Assembly: GCA_032718475.1 (NCBI GenBank)
Contig: JAUCBJ010000746.1
Location: 1 to 27,596 of the forward strand
Source of the DNA: Nemertoderma westbladi
Taxonomy: Eukaryota; Xenacoelomorpha; Nemertodermatida; Nemertodermatidae
Direction of reading: 5' to 3'
Length of the DNA stretch: 27,596 nucleotides
Shown here: positions 10,483 to 20,800 of the stretch, piece by piece
How the letters are laid out: every line of letters starts with the position of its first letter
How positions within the stretch are numbered: the first letter of the stretch is position 1
Notes under the pieces: model-generated
The model's database searches: none
Told to the model about the DNA's origin: nothing
What the model saw: only the letters and a program-made list of their open reading frames with translations
Program-made: the position numbers and the translations under genes

Positions 10483-10645
10483 TAAATAGGAATCAAAAGT
10501 AAAGTACATTTAATAAAATAGGAATCAAAAAGTAGAGTAAAGTTTAGTATAGATCTGAAACCAAAAGTAAATTAAGGTTCAAAATATGAAGTAATAAGTA
10601 AAATAAAGTTTACGATAGATCAGAAATCAAGAGTAAAATAAAGTT
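10483..10645. repeat. Degenerate A-rich tail with imperfect ~67-bp repeat
   Basis: The segment keeps loose echoes of the array unit (aggaatcaaaagtaaag at about 10488 and again near 10519). It also has an imperfect duplication: agtttagtatagatc at 10541 and agtttacgatagatc at 10608, both followed by gaaa and a C/A/G-rich, A-dominated stretch. It may be an eroded edge of the 36-bp array or the progenitor sequence from which the unit arose. Confidence 0.5.
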
Positions 10646-10936
10646 TAGAATGGAATATAATTCAATAGTTGGAAATGGCGGCAAATACACTGATATTATT
10701 AGATGACTTTTATTAACTTTTTTTTTTATTTACATAAAACAATATAATGAGATCTTCTATGTATATTTTAGTATTCCATGCAACAGTTTATTTTGGATAT
10801 GTTTAGGAAGTATGATGTTGCCATTTCTTGTTTTAACCAAAAGACTATAAATGATTTCCCATGATTTCCCAGAAATATACAAAGTAAAGAATCACTGATT
10901 TGCCAGGCAAGTTCTTTGAATGGAATATTTTCTCAC
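10646..10936. other. AT-rich non-coding sequence
   Basis: No coding or RNA gene is recognised. On the minus strand this would lie downstream of a candidate exon at 10937-11031. Its aataaa-like motifs next to an A-run (about 10715-10735 on that strand) could be a poly(A) signal for the minus-strand gene, but nothing fixes this. Confidence 0.4.
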
Positions 10937-11209
10937 CTGTAATTTACTTTGGTTCTGTGGTATCTTCGGATTAAGCAATGGGACAGGGATATCAAAGAAG
11001 TTTATGCACAACATTAACTCATCATCATAATCTACATTAATTCAGGAACCTTATTAATTAGATGTAGAAATTCCAGAACGTTGTTTTTGTTTTATTACTG
11101 GCAACTGGAACTGAGATACCAGTTTGGGATGACAAGTCGACATAAGCATCCATACCAGATGGGTTTAGATCCTGAAGAATAATCTGTTCATTTATTGTGC
11201 TTTTGCATT
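10937..11209 (-). other. Two candidate small exons downstream of the lectin exon
   Basis: Two minus-strand open segments have splice-like borders whose phases fit the lectin exon. The first, 11209-11099, follows an AG and reads CKSTINEQIILQDL, ending before gtaata. The second, 11031-10937, follows gtag and reads YDDELMLCINFFDIPVP, ending at cag|gtgaga, a strong donor match. Phases join as 1/1 and 1/1 across introns of 287 and 67 bp, with the last exon ending in phase 0. I recognise no domain, and the first acceptor has a weak pyrimidine tract. This is a gene-model hypothesis, not an established gene. Confidence 0.25.
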
Positions 11210-11496
11210 CTTCCAATGTTAATAGTTAAAATCTATTTATGGCATGTAGGGCATTTAGAATGCAAGTGTTTTGGCCAATAATGGGTTGCTATGGTGATTA
11301 TTTTTCTGACAAAAAATAAACCAAAAATACAGTTGTAATTTTCTGACCATGACTTCATTTGACTTATTCCATAGAAATAGATCATATAGTTTTCACAAGC
11401 CCTTTTAGATTTAAAATATCATATTTCTCTCCTAAGGTTATTGAGAAAGTTCCTTTCAATCATTAATTTCATAACAACTTGAAATACCTCACCAAC

Positions 11497-11695
11497 CTGT
11501 TCCAAAAACTTTCACTTCACAAACTGTCAATGCATCATCCCGCAGGCTGTATATAACAACATATCTACCAGACATTCCTTTACAATCAATAACGTTTACA
11601 GCAATATCAGCCAGTGTGGTTGGGCATTCGGCATTGTTATCATATTCTGTATGTGTTTCAATCAGAAAGGTTTGGATGTCTTTAACAATGAACAC
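11497..11695 (-). CDS. Exon encoding the C-terminal part of a fucolectin-type lectin domain
   Basis: A 199-bp minus-strand exon candidate has an acceptor (acactttag|g) and a donor (acag|gttggt), with an in-frame TGA just beyond the donor. Its product ends ECPTTLADIAVNV, IDCKGMSGRYVVIY and LTVCEVKVFGT. The spacing of EC, a later C before GRYV, and the closing L-x-x-CEVxVxG is the hallmark of the C-terminal third of fucolectin/F5-8-type galactose-binding modules, which bind fucose or other glycans in secreted or membrane-anchored animal proteins. The N-terminal part of the domain, with the usual WWxVDLG-type motif, was not found in the next 2 kb upstream on the minus strand, so it lies beyond a long intron or is missing. 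It could be one exon of a live multi-exon gene or an orphaned exon. Confidence 0.72.
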
Positions 11696-11699
11696 CTAA

Positions 11700-13861
11700 A
11701 GTGTATAATTTACGAATCATATTAATATATATTATGAAATACACTAGGTGTGTCACAGTGTACAGGGTTGCTTTATCATCATGGAACTTCAAATTTATTA
11801 TATTTGAAATAAATGTATGAAACATAGTTTTATTTCAGAAATTATCTTATTTCCGAAATTATTTTACACTCTATAACCACCCCAACCTATATTTACTCCC
11901 CACGCAGAACTATAGGTTGCCATTGTACCACTGGGTGTGTGAAAGCACTAATGTGTACAGTGTCTTTCTCAGGGACACAACTGTGCGAAATTTCTACAGT
12001 TTTAGTTGGATTTAAACGTGTGCGACCAAACAATAATGAGCAAGCAGTTCAGGTGCTATATCCACTTTGTCACTGCAATTTAATGGATGGAAGTCGATGA
12101 ATGCCTTGAAGAAGTAAATAAAGATGATGGTGAGGTGCTTGTTTGTCTTCTTTGCTTTTAATTTGTAATTAAATCTAACTTATTATGTAATGTGCCAGGA
12201 TTGTGTCTATGTAGCTTTATTGCGAAATTTGAGAATTATCATCACTTACGCTAAATGGTAGGTACTGTCCATGTGCCTGTGGCACTAGTTCCCTTGATCC
12301 AAAAATTAAAATTTTGGTATCTAACTAAGTTTGGACCCATTTTATGACATTTGATGCATGTAGGAAGTTCTTTCTTGAGTCATTGATCTTTCATTAATGT
12401 GTAATATTGCTATAAATTTCATTATGGTGCATCGCGAAGGCTCAAAATTTCAACCCTCTTGGGATCCGTGAAGATATAGACGAAATTTAAAGAAATTTTT
12501 TTTCCTTATTTTTTTACCATTTGGCAACTTTTGTGCACCGGTAGAACAATGAAATCGAAAAAAAGTAAAAAACGCACCGCCCTACTATCATGTGAGTAGA
12601 ATAAACATTGCATCATTCGCTTGCGTTTTTGACGGTAAATTTGCTGGTTTCTGCTTACAAAATGTGACTTTGCCAATGATTACTGGATTACTGCTTGGGT
12701 CTGATTCTTGATTAATTCTGATTGCAATTATAATCTCTACAATGTAATAAATCTATGTTTTTTCAAGACTGTCTGAATGTTCGATGCTTTGTTACGCTGT
12801 TACGGTAACAGCTCACTTTAGCATGCAAGGCTAAAGGTAGGCTAGCGGGCGCACTATTTGGGGGCGATGGAGAGAGTTGGAGGATCCAATGTGCGGCAGT
12901 GCCAGCAAGGCTAGTGACTGTGGGTCGGGCTGATTTGAAGTCTAGGACCGGGGGATCGGTCACTATAAGGTAGTAAGGGCAAAGTAATCCAGACTTTGTC
13001 TCTCAATAATTTTAGTTAGTTAGTTAGGGGAAACAGACCATATTGACCTTTGGGTGACCTTGGGTAATTACGCTATCGCTACACGCTTTCGCTAAACGCT
13101 ATCGCTATGCTATCGCTACTAATGCGGCTAGCATTGCACTGGCACTACCCTATTATTTATTGTTGTGATGTTTAGGAAGTGTCTGATTCTTTGCTGCAAT
13201 GTTTTAGATAGACGCTATTTCTCGATTGTTTTCTATTTCTGAATTGAATGCTTGCTTGAAATGCAGTTAGGTCAAATAATACAATATTTAGGCTGACTCT
13301 AGTGTAGCCCAGTACCGTAACTATTTAGCGTTACATTTCTGGAATACATTAATTTAGATAGTTCGCAACTCTGTATGTTTAAATAAATGTAGTTTATACC
13401 AGTATTTAGGGGAAATTAAAGTTCATACTCTCGTAGGGAATATTTTAAACTAATTTACGCTAGGTGGTTATCTGAAATAGCAGGCTCGCAAGTTTTACAG
13501 TGGTCGCAAGTGTAGCTAAACAGTAAAATAGCTGATTACAGTCAGCTTTAGTCAGTCAACAGGAGTTTAGGTAAAGAGACTTTCCTCTTATTGTAACATT
13601 AAATATTCTCACAACCAACATTTGATTGCCTGATGAACTGCTTTCCTTTTCTGCGAGAAGTGAACGAAATAGAGTGTTTCTAGTCACCAGCACTCGTATT
13701 AGTAGCCTGGGAAGCCAAATCGGATTTATTGTTTTGGTTATTTCTGTTTCGGCTTGCGTTAGAGTGATTAGCTTGGTATGTTATAGTTTGATTAAACCCA
13801 TTTGCTTTATTTGAATATACAAACATATCAAAAGAAAGAAACTCCTTTGTGATTTCTTTAC
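11700..13861. other. AT-rich sequence without a supported gene, probably intronic or intergenic
   Basis: Only short chance frames are present. If the lectin exon belongs to a live minus-strand gene, this is where its upstream intron lies. Local features are a small GCTATC-type repeat at 13066-13115 and a short gttagttagttag run near 13013. No tRNA, LTR or poly(A)-tailed insertion was recognised. Confidence 0.5.
13066..13115. repeat. Short imperfect repeat of cgctatcgcta
   Basis: About five imperfect copies of a 10-11-bp motif (cgctatcgcta, cgctttcgcta and similar) occur in tandem. It is a local low-complexity expansion with no assigned role. Confidence 0.7.
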
Positions 13862-15070
13862 AGAGTAGAGTACCTGTGCTTCTGTGTCACAATATAACAA
13901 TCCAATGCCATCAACAATTACTTCTGGTATTCCATAAGCTCTTAGGATTTCAAGCATTTTACCTCTATGGATGGAGTCGAATGCCTTCTTGAAGTCCACA
14001 AAAGTCATAACTGCGGGGAGATTCTTTGACTTACTTCCTTCAATCTGTCTCCGTAGTGCAAGTATCTGAGCTATTGTTGATCTATTTGGTCGAAATCCGT
14101 TTTGGCTCTTATGCAGTAGTTTCTCTATGTGAGGCCTAATCCTATATAGAATCATTTTATTGAATATTTTGGCAGCTTCCACAAGCAGACAGATCCCACA
14201 ATAGTTTGTTGGTATACCGAGATCTCCCTTCTTGGGGAGAGGCTTTAGTTGACCTTTAGTCCAAATTGGTGGTGGCTTTTCCTCTTTTAACATCCTGTTG
14301 CAAACATTCTATAATGGTCTGTTTAGCACACCTGTTTTCCATACCTCCACTGGGATTTCATCTAATTCACTCGCTTTATTGTTGGACATGATTTTAATGC
14401 TTCTTTGGAGTTCAGCAGGTGTGAAGTCACCTGTTTCTATAGGTAGTGTCTTGTCATATATTTTCCTTGAAGGGGTTGACCTCGATGTTTGGTGGCTGTC
14501 CGAGCAAGGTGCTGAAGTAATTTTTCCACTTCCCAACACGTTCTTCAGGACTATCGGCTTTCAGGTGCCCCTTTGCACAACTTTTCCGACCAGATACCTC
14601 AATTACAGTTTGCCAGGTAAGTCTTCATTGTTGCAGTATGTGAACAGTAGTAATCGCTTCAATTTTATCCTGTATGTACTTTTCCTGGCTGATGTTGTAG
14701 GCCAAATTAAGATCGTCCTTAGCTTTCTCAAGCTTTCTCAACCTTGTTAATGTTTTTGGTTGTTGGTTGTTCGCTTTTACTTTGTAGGCTATCTTAAGAT
14801 CTTCTTTCTTTCAAGTAACCTCAGAGTTTTGCCATGGCACATACTGTTTTCGTTTGGGTTTCTGGGGGATATGCCTCTTAGCTGATTACTTGGGGCTTTT
14901 ATTATATTCTGGTATATAAAGTGGTTTTGAACTTCTACTGTGTAAGCATCCTTTACTGCATTGTCAGTTCTGAGTTTCTCCCAGTCATAGTTGATTTGCT
15001 TGCTTGTCCTGGGTTTGCTGGCTCTCAAACTGAGTCTGATCTCTGCAGTCACAATTCTGTGGTTACTCAA
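13862..15070 (-). pseudogene. RTE-like LINE fragment (endonuclease C-terminus to RT palm)
   Basis: Read on the minus strand from 15070: SNHRIVTAEIRLSLR matches the end of an apurinic endonuclease domain of non-LTR elements (the His following the usual S-D position), followed by a linker. A piece at 14539-14309 contains MSNNKASELDEIPVEVWK, the pre-RT segment. The RT fingers and palm at 14293-13862 include LPKKGDLGIPTNYCGICL, QNGFRPNRSTIAQI and motif A as FVDFKKAFDSI. The frame changes at least twice and is poorly conserved between 14540 and 14790. The fragment ends after YCDTEAQVLYSV, before RT motif B, so the catalytic DD motif is absent. The right edge at 15070 is sharp, next to a plus-strand open frame. 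The clade is inferred from overall resemblance; RTE-like is my best placement. Confidence 0.82.
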
Positions 15071-16139
15071 ATGTCAGTTATACAGAAATCAGACATACAG
15101 TTATCCTCTTACCTAAAAGATTCCACAGTCGATAACATTATGGAATTGAAGTCCATTGATCCTACCCCAGAGTTGGATGATGATGGTGAATTCATCATTC
15201 CATGGCACCTTGGACCACAGCCCCTGACGAAATTTGCCTTTCGTTCTGCAGTGTCTCAGGGAATGATGCGTTGCCTTCAGTATGGTTCACGCGCCCACAA
15301 AACTCCCCCTTCAGGTGAGATTTGTCATTTGGTATACGCCAAATGCTCTGACCGTCCACTTCACTGTCCATATTGTAGACTATTTGGTAGTCATACCTTC
15401 TTCAACTTTCCTCAATTCTCGGAACAGTGTGACAAATGTTTATTGAAAGGACATTATCCAACTACTGCACTCTCGAGTCAACCGAAAGGGACGACAAGAC
15501 ATCTCTTATGAAATACATAACATTGTGGGAACACTCCGCAGATTTACACCAAATCACACAATTACGTTATGATCTTCCTGCTCTTATTTCGGAGTTTTTG
15601 CTTTCAATCCTTACGCCTTCGCGATTGAAGTGCAACGTTCCAACGTTCCTGATTATCAATTGTTACTTACTGTTTCGGAGCTTGTTAATGTTCATTACCT
15701 GCGTACGTTTCTCCATCGCATAAACCCTGGTGATTTAACTACATATAATCTTCTTGAGCAAATTAGAAAGGATCCGTATCTCAGTCATGAATTCATTTCT
15801 ATCTATTTCATCACTATCAAGGGACCAGTTACCGCCACTATCTTGAATAGGATGGTACAATCCGTACTTTCCCTCTCTACTCGGCCTTAGATGTTCCGTA
15901 AAGGTGTGAAATTGTTACATTCTCTTCTCTTTCGACCGTGGTTAGCGACCCTCAACCAGGAACATCTACTGGTGGACCAACTACGCGAACTGTCGCACCC
16001 CCTTCTGACTCACACCCTTCATCCCTCCGCCGCTGAAGGACTATGAGTGCAAGGTTATCCATCTCCGGTACACGGTAATGGCTCTCTACCATTGAAATAT
16101 CGCAAGCGACACCTTAAGAAGAAAAAGACCCGGAAATAA
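15071..16139 (+). pseudogene. Broken gag/ORF1-like frame with zinc-knuckle motifs, family unknown
   Basis: From the ATG at 15071 a frame reads MSVIQKSDIQLSSYLKDS, an acidic ELDDDGEF stretch, and then a Cys/His-rich region with HCPYCRLFGSH and CDKCLLKGH. The second resembles a CCHC knuckle whose last Cys falls in the next frame (NYC), implying a frame change near 15460. The sequence continues in frame 0 with QDISYEIHNIVGTLRRF, an in-frame stop near 15570, VQRSNVPDYQLLLTVSELV, another stop at 15888, MFRKGVKLLHSLLFRPW, a stop at 16044 and a basic tail RHLKKKKTRK. Dual zinc knuckles and a basic C-terminus suggest a nucleic-acid-binding Gag or LINE ORF1-type protein. I do not recognise the family, and a decayed cellular gene is possible. 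Confidence 0.5.
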
Positions 16140-17093
16140 ACATTACTTTTCTGGTTACTTTTTGTTACGGCTATTTTACTTTATATGACTCATGTAAAAT
16201 TCTTATTTTTACATTATATACCGAAAATAAGTAATTGGTACCCCCAATAATTCATTTAGCTTAATTTTTGTTCATGATCTGAGATATTTTATATGCTAGA
16301 TATATTTTTGTACGTAATTTGAGCTTTTACCATGATTGGGCGAGCCCAAGCTAAATGAATGGAAGCGGTATTAATGCAAAAGTGTTCTTTGCAGTCTTAG
16401 TTTACTTATTTTGCTCGATTTAAGTTTAAAGCCCTATATATTTTTAATCTTTGCGGTTTGACTGATATGATTCGAATGCCATCTAGCATCGTTACAAATA
16501 CACAGCCAAACCAAAATGAATTTCTGATTTGTAAATCTAGGCAATGTTACTGTGTACTGCTATAGGCCCTATATAAGCCATTGACATTGTGTATTGGCTC
16601 ATTCACTCTATTATTTTCTTTACAGTTAATTGTTTTCTAGAGTCACACTTTACATATGTAAGAAGTAAAAACCAAGTCAACTTTTAATGACTGGAAAATA
16701 TTACTTCGTTTGTTCCTTGTCTTTGTCTTCATCTTCTGTTTGTTTAATGTTATTATAATTTGAATTGTTTATTGATATTCTACCGGTTAATTCAATTTAT
16801 TTGCTTTTGTGTTACTTGATTAATATAATATCGCTGTTCCATCGAGACTAAAGACATTTTCTAGACACCAAACCCAGGTAGGTCTCTATAACTGAACATT
16901 ATTGAGAATCTGGACAATTGTGTCGGACTTATATGTGTTGTCTTACCCCTAATTAACTAAATAATTATCTTATGGTGATATTTCTCACCAGTAATACTAG
17001 TGAAGCTTTCAATTTCGATAGTATCATGATTGAGCTTTGTCATAAATTGAATACCATAACGATAATCTATACCTATAAAAATCAAATTATGTC

Positions 17094-17114
17094 TGTCTCT
17101 CTCTCTCTCTCTCT
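17094..17114. repeat. CT dinucleotide microsatellite
   Basis: A run of about nine CT repeats. It is a likely length-polymorphic site. Confidence 0.9.
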
Positions 17115-17221
17115 GTGTTCGAACTCCTCCAAAACGGGCAGAGGGATTGCGCTGGGACTTGGCATGTGTGTATAACTTTAACCAAGGGTCGTTATAGGCG
17201 ACTTTTCGAAAAGTTTAATTC

Positions 17222-17298
17222 ACGTTCGGTACCGGTACCGGTACGCCGGTAGGCCTATACCGGTGCCGCTACGCCAGTAGGCCTATACCGGTAGCGGG
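17222..17298. repeat. GC-rich palindromic repeat with two 28-bp units
   Basis: It begins with overlapping ggtacc/accggt palindromes. Two copies of a 28-bp unit (acgccggtaggcctatac at 17243 and acgccagtaggcctatac at 17271) follow, each containing aggcct and ending near accggt. It is a GC island in AT-rich DNA and could form cruciform or hairpin structures. It may be a fragment of a dispersed repeat. Confidence 0.75.
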
Positions 17299-17841
17299 AA
17301 ATTCCAGGTAACCCGCCTCGGGTATTGCCTGCTAGTAATAATATAAACAGACAAACATAGTAAAAATACATTTCCCCTTAAAGGGAAATACATTTCCAGA
17401 CTTGAGCCCTTACGTAAATATCGAGTTAGACATTTACTTATTGTATTGTGCCGCCACACCCTCGAAGTACTGTTTATATTAGTGAAATATTATAGATGAT
17501 CAATTACCATCAGAGACTGAGCGGATTATTAAGCAAATTGAGATAGTTTTGGGGATTAGGGAATATAAGAGATTCACTCAAACGGCCTTCTGTCGAAGGT
17601 ACACTACTAGCACCATTACCGTTTAAGTGCATCAGACTGGGTTTCTTACTTGCGTTCTTACTTACTCTACAAAAACGATCAGAGAGAGTGAAAATATACA
17701 AGATAGGGGATAAAAACGTCATTTTTTGTCAAATGCGCTAACATCATGAGATGGTACTGAGATGGATTCATGAGATGGATTGGAAAATTAATTGAAGTTA
17801 GTGTAACAAGACGAACTGTCCACCGCTCAATGTTACCACCA

Positions 17842-18261
17842 TAAGTCTCCCAACACACCTCACACAAATTACACAAACTGGAAACATTGAAACACAGAGT
17901 TAATAAATACCCCGAACACAACAAGCAACCATATGGAACACGAAATAAAATAATACCGATCTACAAACTGACCAGGCTCAATATGAATGTAAACTGGCCA
18001 GTAGTCGCTCTATACAACAAACTCTATAAATACTTTCAAATTTGTGCGTTAAAACCAGTCCAATACCACCTCTTGTAACATATAATGGGTATACCATACC
18101 ACATGTACACTGGCACAACAAGGTGACCTTTTTTCCGAATTCTTAAATGCAGTTGTTCTACTTTATGGTGTAAATTTCTATTAATAATAATAATAATAGA
18201 GATTATTAGTTTTTGTATTTGTAACTATGTAAGTGTTAGCATACATGTATGTCAGTAGCAA
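17842..18261. repeat. Repeat X, copy 1 (uninterrupted)
   Basis: A ~420-bp sequence starting taagtctcccaacac and ending gtcagtagcaacc, found again in two pieces at 20497-20645 and 24178-24456 with a few percent divergence. It contains an AATAAT microsatellite (about 18180-18199) and is followed directly by the 14-bp minisatellite. The site aatatgaatgt at 17980-17990 is unbroken here, while in the other copy it is duplicated on both sides of a LINE. No terminal inverted repeat or protein-coding content was recognised, so X is either the flank of a satellite unit or a non-autonomous element. Confidence 0.92.
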
Positions 18262-18367
18262 CCGGACAGTAGCCCCCAGACAGTAGCCCCCCGACAGTAG
18301 ACCCCGGACAGTAGCCCCCTGGACAATAGATGCCCAGACACTAGACCCCCGGACAGTAGCCCCTGGA
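18262..18367. repeat. 14/15-bp minisatellite, segment M1
   Basis: About seven imperfect units of acagtagcccccgg type, with C-tract length and gacaatag/gacactag variants like those in M2. It is separated from M2 only by the inserted LINE fragment, so M1 and M2 were probably one array. Confidence 0.92.
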
Positions 18368-19462
18368 CTACTACTACTAGGATCGGCATGCTGCATTACA
18401 GCTGCATTTTTAAGAATGTTGTGCCGGCTTATCGACAAAATTGCACCGCCACAACTCCCTATCACCCATGACATTTGCTAGATCATCCGCATCTTCAAGG
18501 CCAGTGTCCTTTAAGATGCGTCTCAAGAAAGTCATGGGCTGTCCACCATGCTTATTCACTCCATGAGGCTGCCAAAGTACAAGATTATGCACTGGCTGGT
18601 CCTCACGGCGAAAGCAATGTCCTGCAAAGCAGAGGCGATTTTGTTCTAGTGTCAAGCTTGGGGGAACCAATGAGACACCTCCAATGTTATATAGTGTCTG
18701 GTTGGAGATGTGTGCATTGAACTTGACACAATGAACCCGGTGTAGCATTCTTGTGAATGTGCCGTCCAGAGATTTGGTGTCCTCAGCAGTTAGAGCCCAG
18801 CATGGACTCCCATAGAGGAGTACTGGAACTACTGCTGCTCTAAATAACCGGACCTTAAGTTTCCGATTAATTCTCGGTGACTTCTAAATCCTGGAAAGCC
18901 TATTCAAGGCTGCCCATGCCTTTCCCTTACGTATTCGAAGGTCCTCACCTGACTTCCGGATCCATGATCCCAGGTAACAGAAGTCATCCACATGCTCAAG
19001 CATACCATCTTTTGAGCTTATGCTCATCCGATCAGAGACTTGCTGAGGACTTTCAAAGTTAACTGTCAAAATTTTGGTCTTTCTGGAGATAATAAAAAGA
19101 CCAACACTAGAAGCAGCATGTTCTAATGAGCTGAGGAGCCGTTGGGCTCCCTCTAGTGATTCTGAGAATACTCCTAAGCCATCAGCAAAGTCTAGATCAG
19201 TTAGGTACTTGGCAGGATTTCCTCGACTTCTGGAGCCAGTAGGTGGAGTTATCATCACCCCATCATCATTATGATGATCTAAGGACATGCGTAGAACATA
19301 GTCAACAACAATTATGAACAAGAATGGTGCAAGTGTGTCTCCCTGGAGGACGCCCCATAACACTTCAAATGGTTCTGTGTCACCGTCAACAGTAGACACA
19401 AATGTTGTCGAACCATCGTATACTGATCTGATTGCTGCAATAATTTCATCAGGAATTTCATC
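18368..19462 (-). pseudogene. 5'-truncated RTE-like LINE (RT motif B to C-terminus) inserted in the minisatellite
   Basis: On the minus strand, from about 19462, the frame reads IPDEIIAAIRSVYDG, then RT motif B GVLQGDTLAPFLFI, motif C in degenerate form (DLDFADGLGVFSES, DFADG where DDADD-like residues are usual), a thumb region, and a typical C-terminal region (VLLYGSPCWALTAEDTKSLDG, LCFAGHCFRRED, GGQPMTFLRRILKDTG, MGDRELWRCNF). The frame is continuous except for one TAG at 18884-18886, where related proteins have Trp (KSPRINRK follows). The element's 3' end on the left finishes in a short trinucleotide run (tagtagtagt read on the minus strand), a style known for RTE-like elements. The 5' end is truncated at the array. 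Enzymatically dead. Confidence 0.85.
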
Positions 19463-20496
19463 AGACAGTAGACCCCCGGTCAGTAGCCCCCTGGACAGTA
19501 AATCCCTGGACAGTAGCCGCCTGGACAGTACCCCTCCGGACAATAGACCCCCCCCCCCCCCCGACAGTAGCCCCACGAAGAGGAGCCCCCCGGACAGTAG
19601 ACCTCTGAACAGTAGCCTCCCGGACAGTAGCCCCCTTACAATAGACCCCCTGACAGTAGCCTACCAGACAGTAGCCCCCCGGACAGTAGCCCCCCGGACA
19701 ATAGATCCCCCGACAGTAGACCCCGGACAGTAGCCCCCCAGACAGTAGCCCCCTGGACAGTAGCCCCCGGACAATAGAGGTCCCAACAGTAGACCCCCGG
19801 ACAGTAGCCTCCCGGACAGTAGCCCCCCGGACAGTAGACCCCCGAACAGTAGCCCCCTGGACAGTAGCCCCCCGGACAATAGACCCCCCGACAGTAGACC
19901 CCCCAGACAGTAGCCCTCCGACAGTAGATTCCTGGACAGTAGCCCACCAAACAGTAGCCCCCTAAACAGTAGCCCCCCGGACAGTAGTCCCCTGGACAAT
20001 AGACCCCCCAACAGTAGACCCCCGGACAGTAGCCCACCGAACAGTAGCCCCCCGGACAGTAGCCCCCCGGACAATAGACCCCCCAACAGAAGAACCCCGT
20101 ACAGTACCCCCCCAGACAGTAGCCCCCCGACAGTAGACCCCCAGACAGTAGCCCCCCAAACAGTAGCCCCCCGGACAGTAGCCACCTGGACAATAGACGC
20201 CCAGACAGTAGACCCCCAGACAGTAGCCCCCTGGACAGTAGCTCCCTGGACAGTAGACCCCCAAACAGTAGCCGCCTGGACAGTAGCCCTCCGGACAATA
20301 GACCACCCGACAGTAGACCCCCCAGACAGTAGCCCCCCAGACAGTAGCCCCCCGACAGTAGACCCCTGGATAGTAGTGCACCAAACAGTAGCCCCCCGGA
20401 CAGTAGTCCCCTGGACAATAGACCCCCCAACAGTAGACACCCGAACAGTAGCCCCCCGAACAGTAGCCCCCCAGACAGTAGCCCCCCGGACAGTAG
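19463..20496. repeat. 15-bp minisatellite array M2 with higher-order pattern
   Basis: About 68 units, mostly 15 bp (acagtagccccccgg and acagtagacccccgg), with recurring acaatag variant units at 19540, 19638, 19698, 19771, 19876, 19996, 20071, 20190, 20295 and 20415. Their spacings are close to multiples of 15, often 105 or 120. A run of 15 C lies at 19548-19562. The minus strand is free of stops over long distances because the unit has none there, giving chance frames of up to 293 codons. Confidence 0.96.
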
Positions 20497-20645
20497 TAAG
20501 TCTCCCAACACACCTCACACAAATTACACAAACTGGAAACATTGAAACACAGAGTTAATAAATACCCCGAAAACAAAAAGCCACCATATGGAACACGAAA
20601 TAAAATAATACGGATCTACAAACTGACCAGGCTCAATATGAATGT
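20497..20645. repeat. Repeat X, copy 2, left part
   Basis: It matches 17842-17990 with scattered substitutions and directly follows the last minisatellite unit of M2. It ends at the target duplication aatatgaatgt (20635-20645), where the LINE is inserted. Confidence 0.93.
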
Positions 20646-20800
20646 TGAAGGTTAAAAACTACTGGCTTTCAAGAGATGAACGAGAGAAATTTGGCCTACC
20701 TCCAAAGCGACACAGGGACCGTTCTAGCCAGTGACTTGCACTAAACAAGAAAGAAGCAACACCGAGAAGGCAGTCTACGGTTCCTAATGGGAATCCAGCA

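Larger units (their letters stand above)
16140..17841. other. Non-coding AT-rich sequence
   Basis: No gene is recognised. It contains a CT microsatellite near 17094 and a GC-rich palindromic repeat near 17222. Occasional taggcc-type motifs are scattered through it. An aataaa motif overlaps the end of the preceding broken frame at about 16136. Confidence 0.5.

Noticed and set aside
12060-12160. Short plus-strand frame (MEVDECLEEVNKDDGEV) and an antisense KAFIDF-like string as an RT remnant
   Set aside because: Only a few residues match an RT motif A pattern and no flanking RT motifs are present; it is most likely chance.
12763-12963. 66-codon minus-strand frame
   Set aside because: It is short, without recognisable motifs or splice signals, and within the length expected by chance in this composition.
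19636-20576. Minus-strand frames of 204-293 codons over M2
   Set aside because: Three overlapping frames are open at once over the same minisatellite, which shows they result from the stop-free unit.
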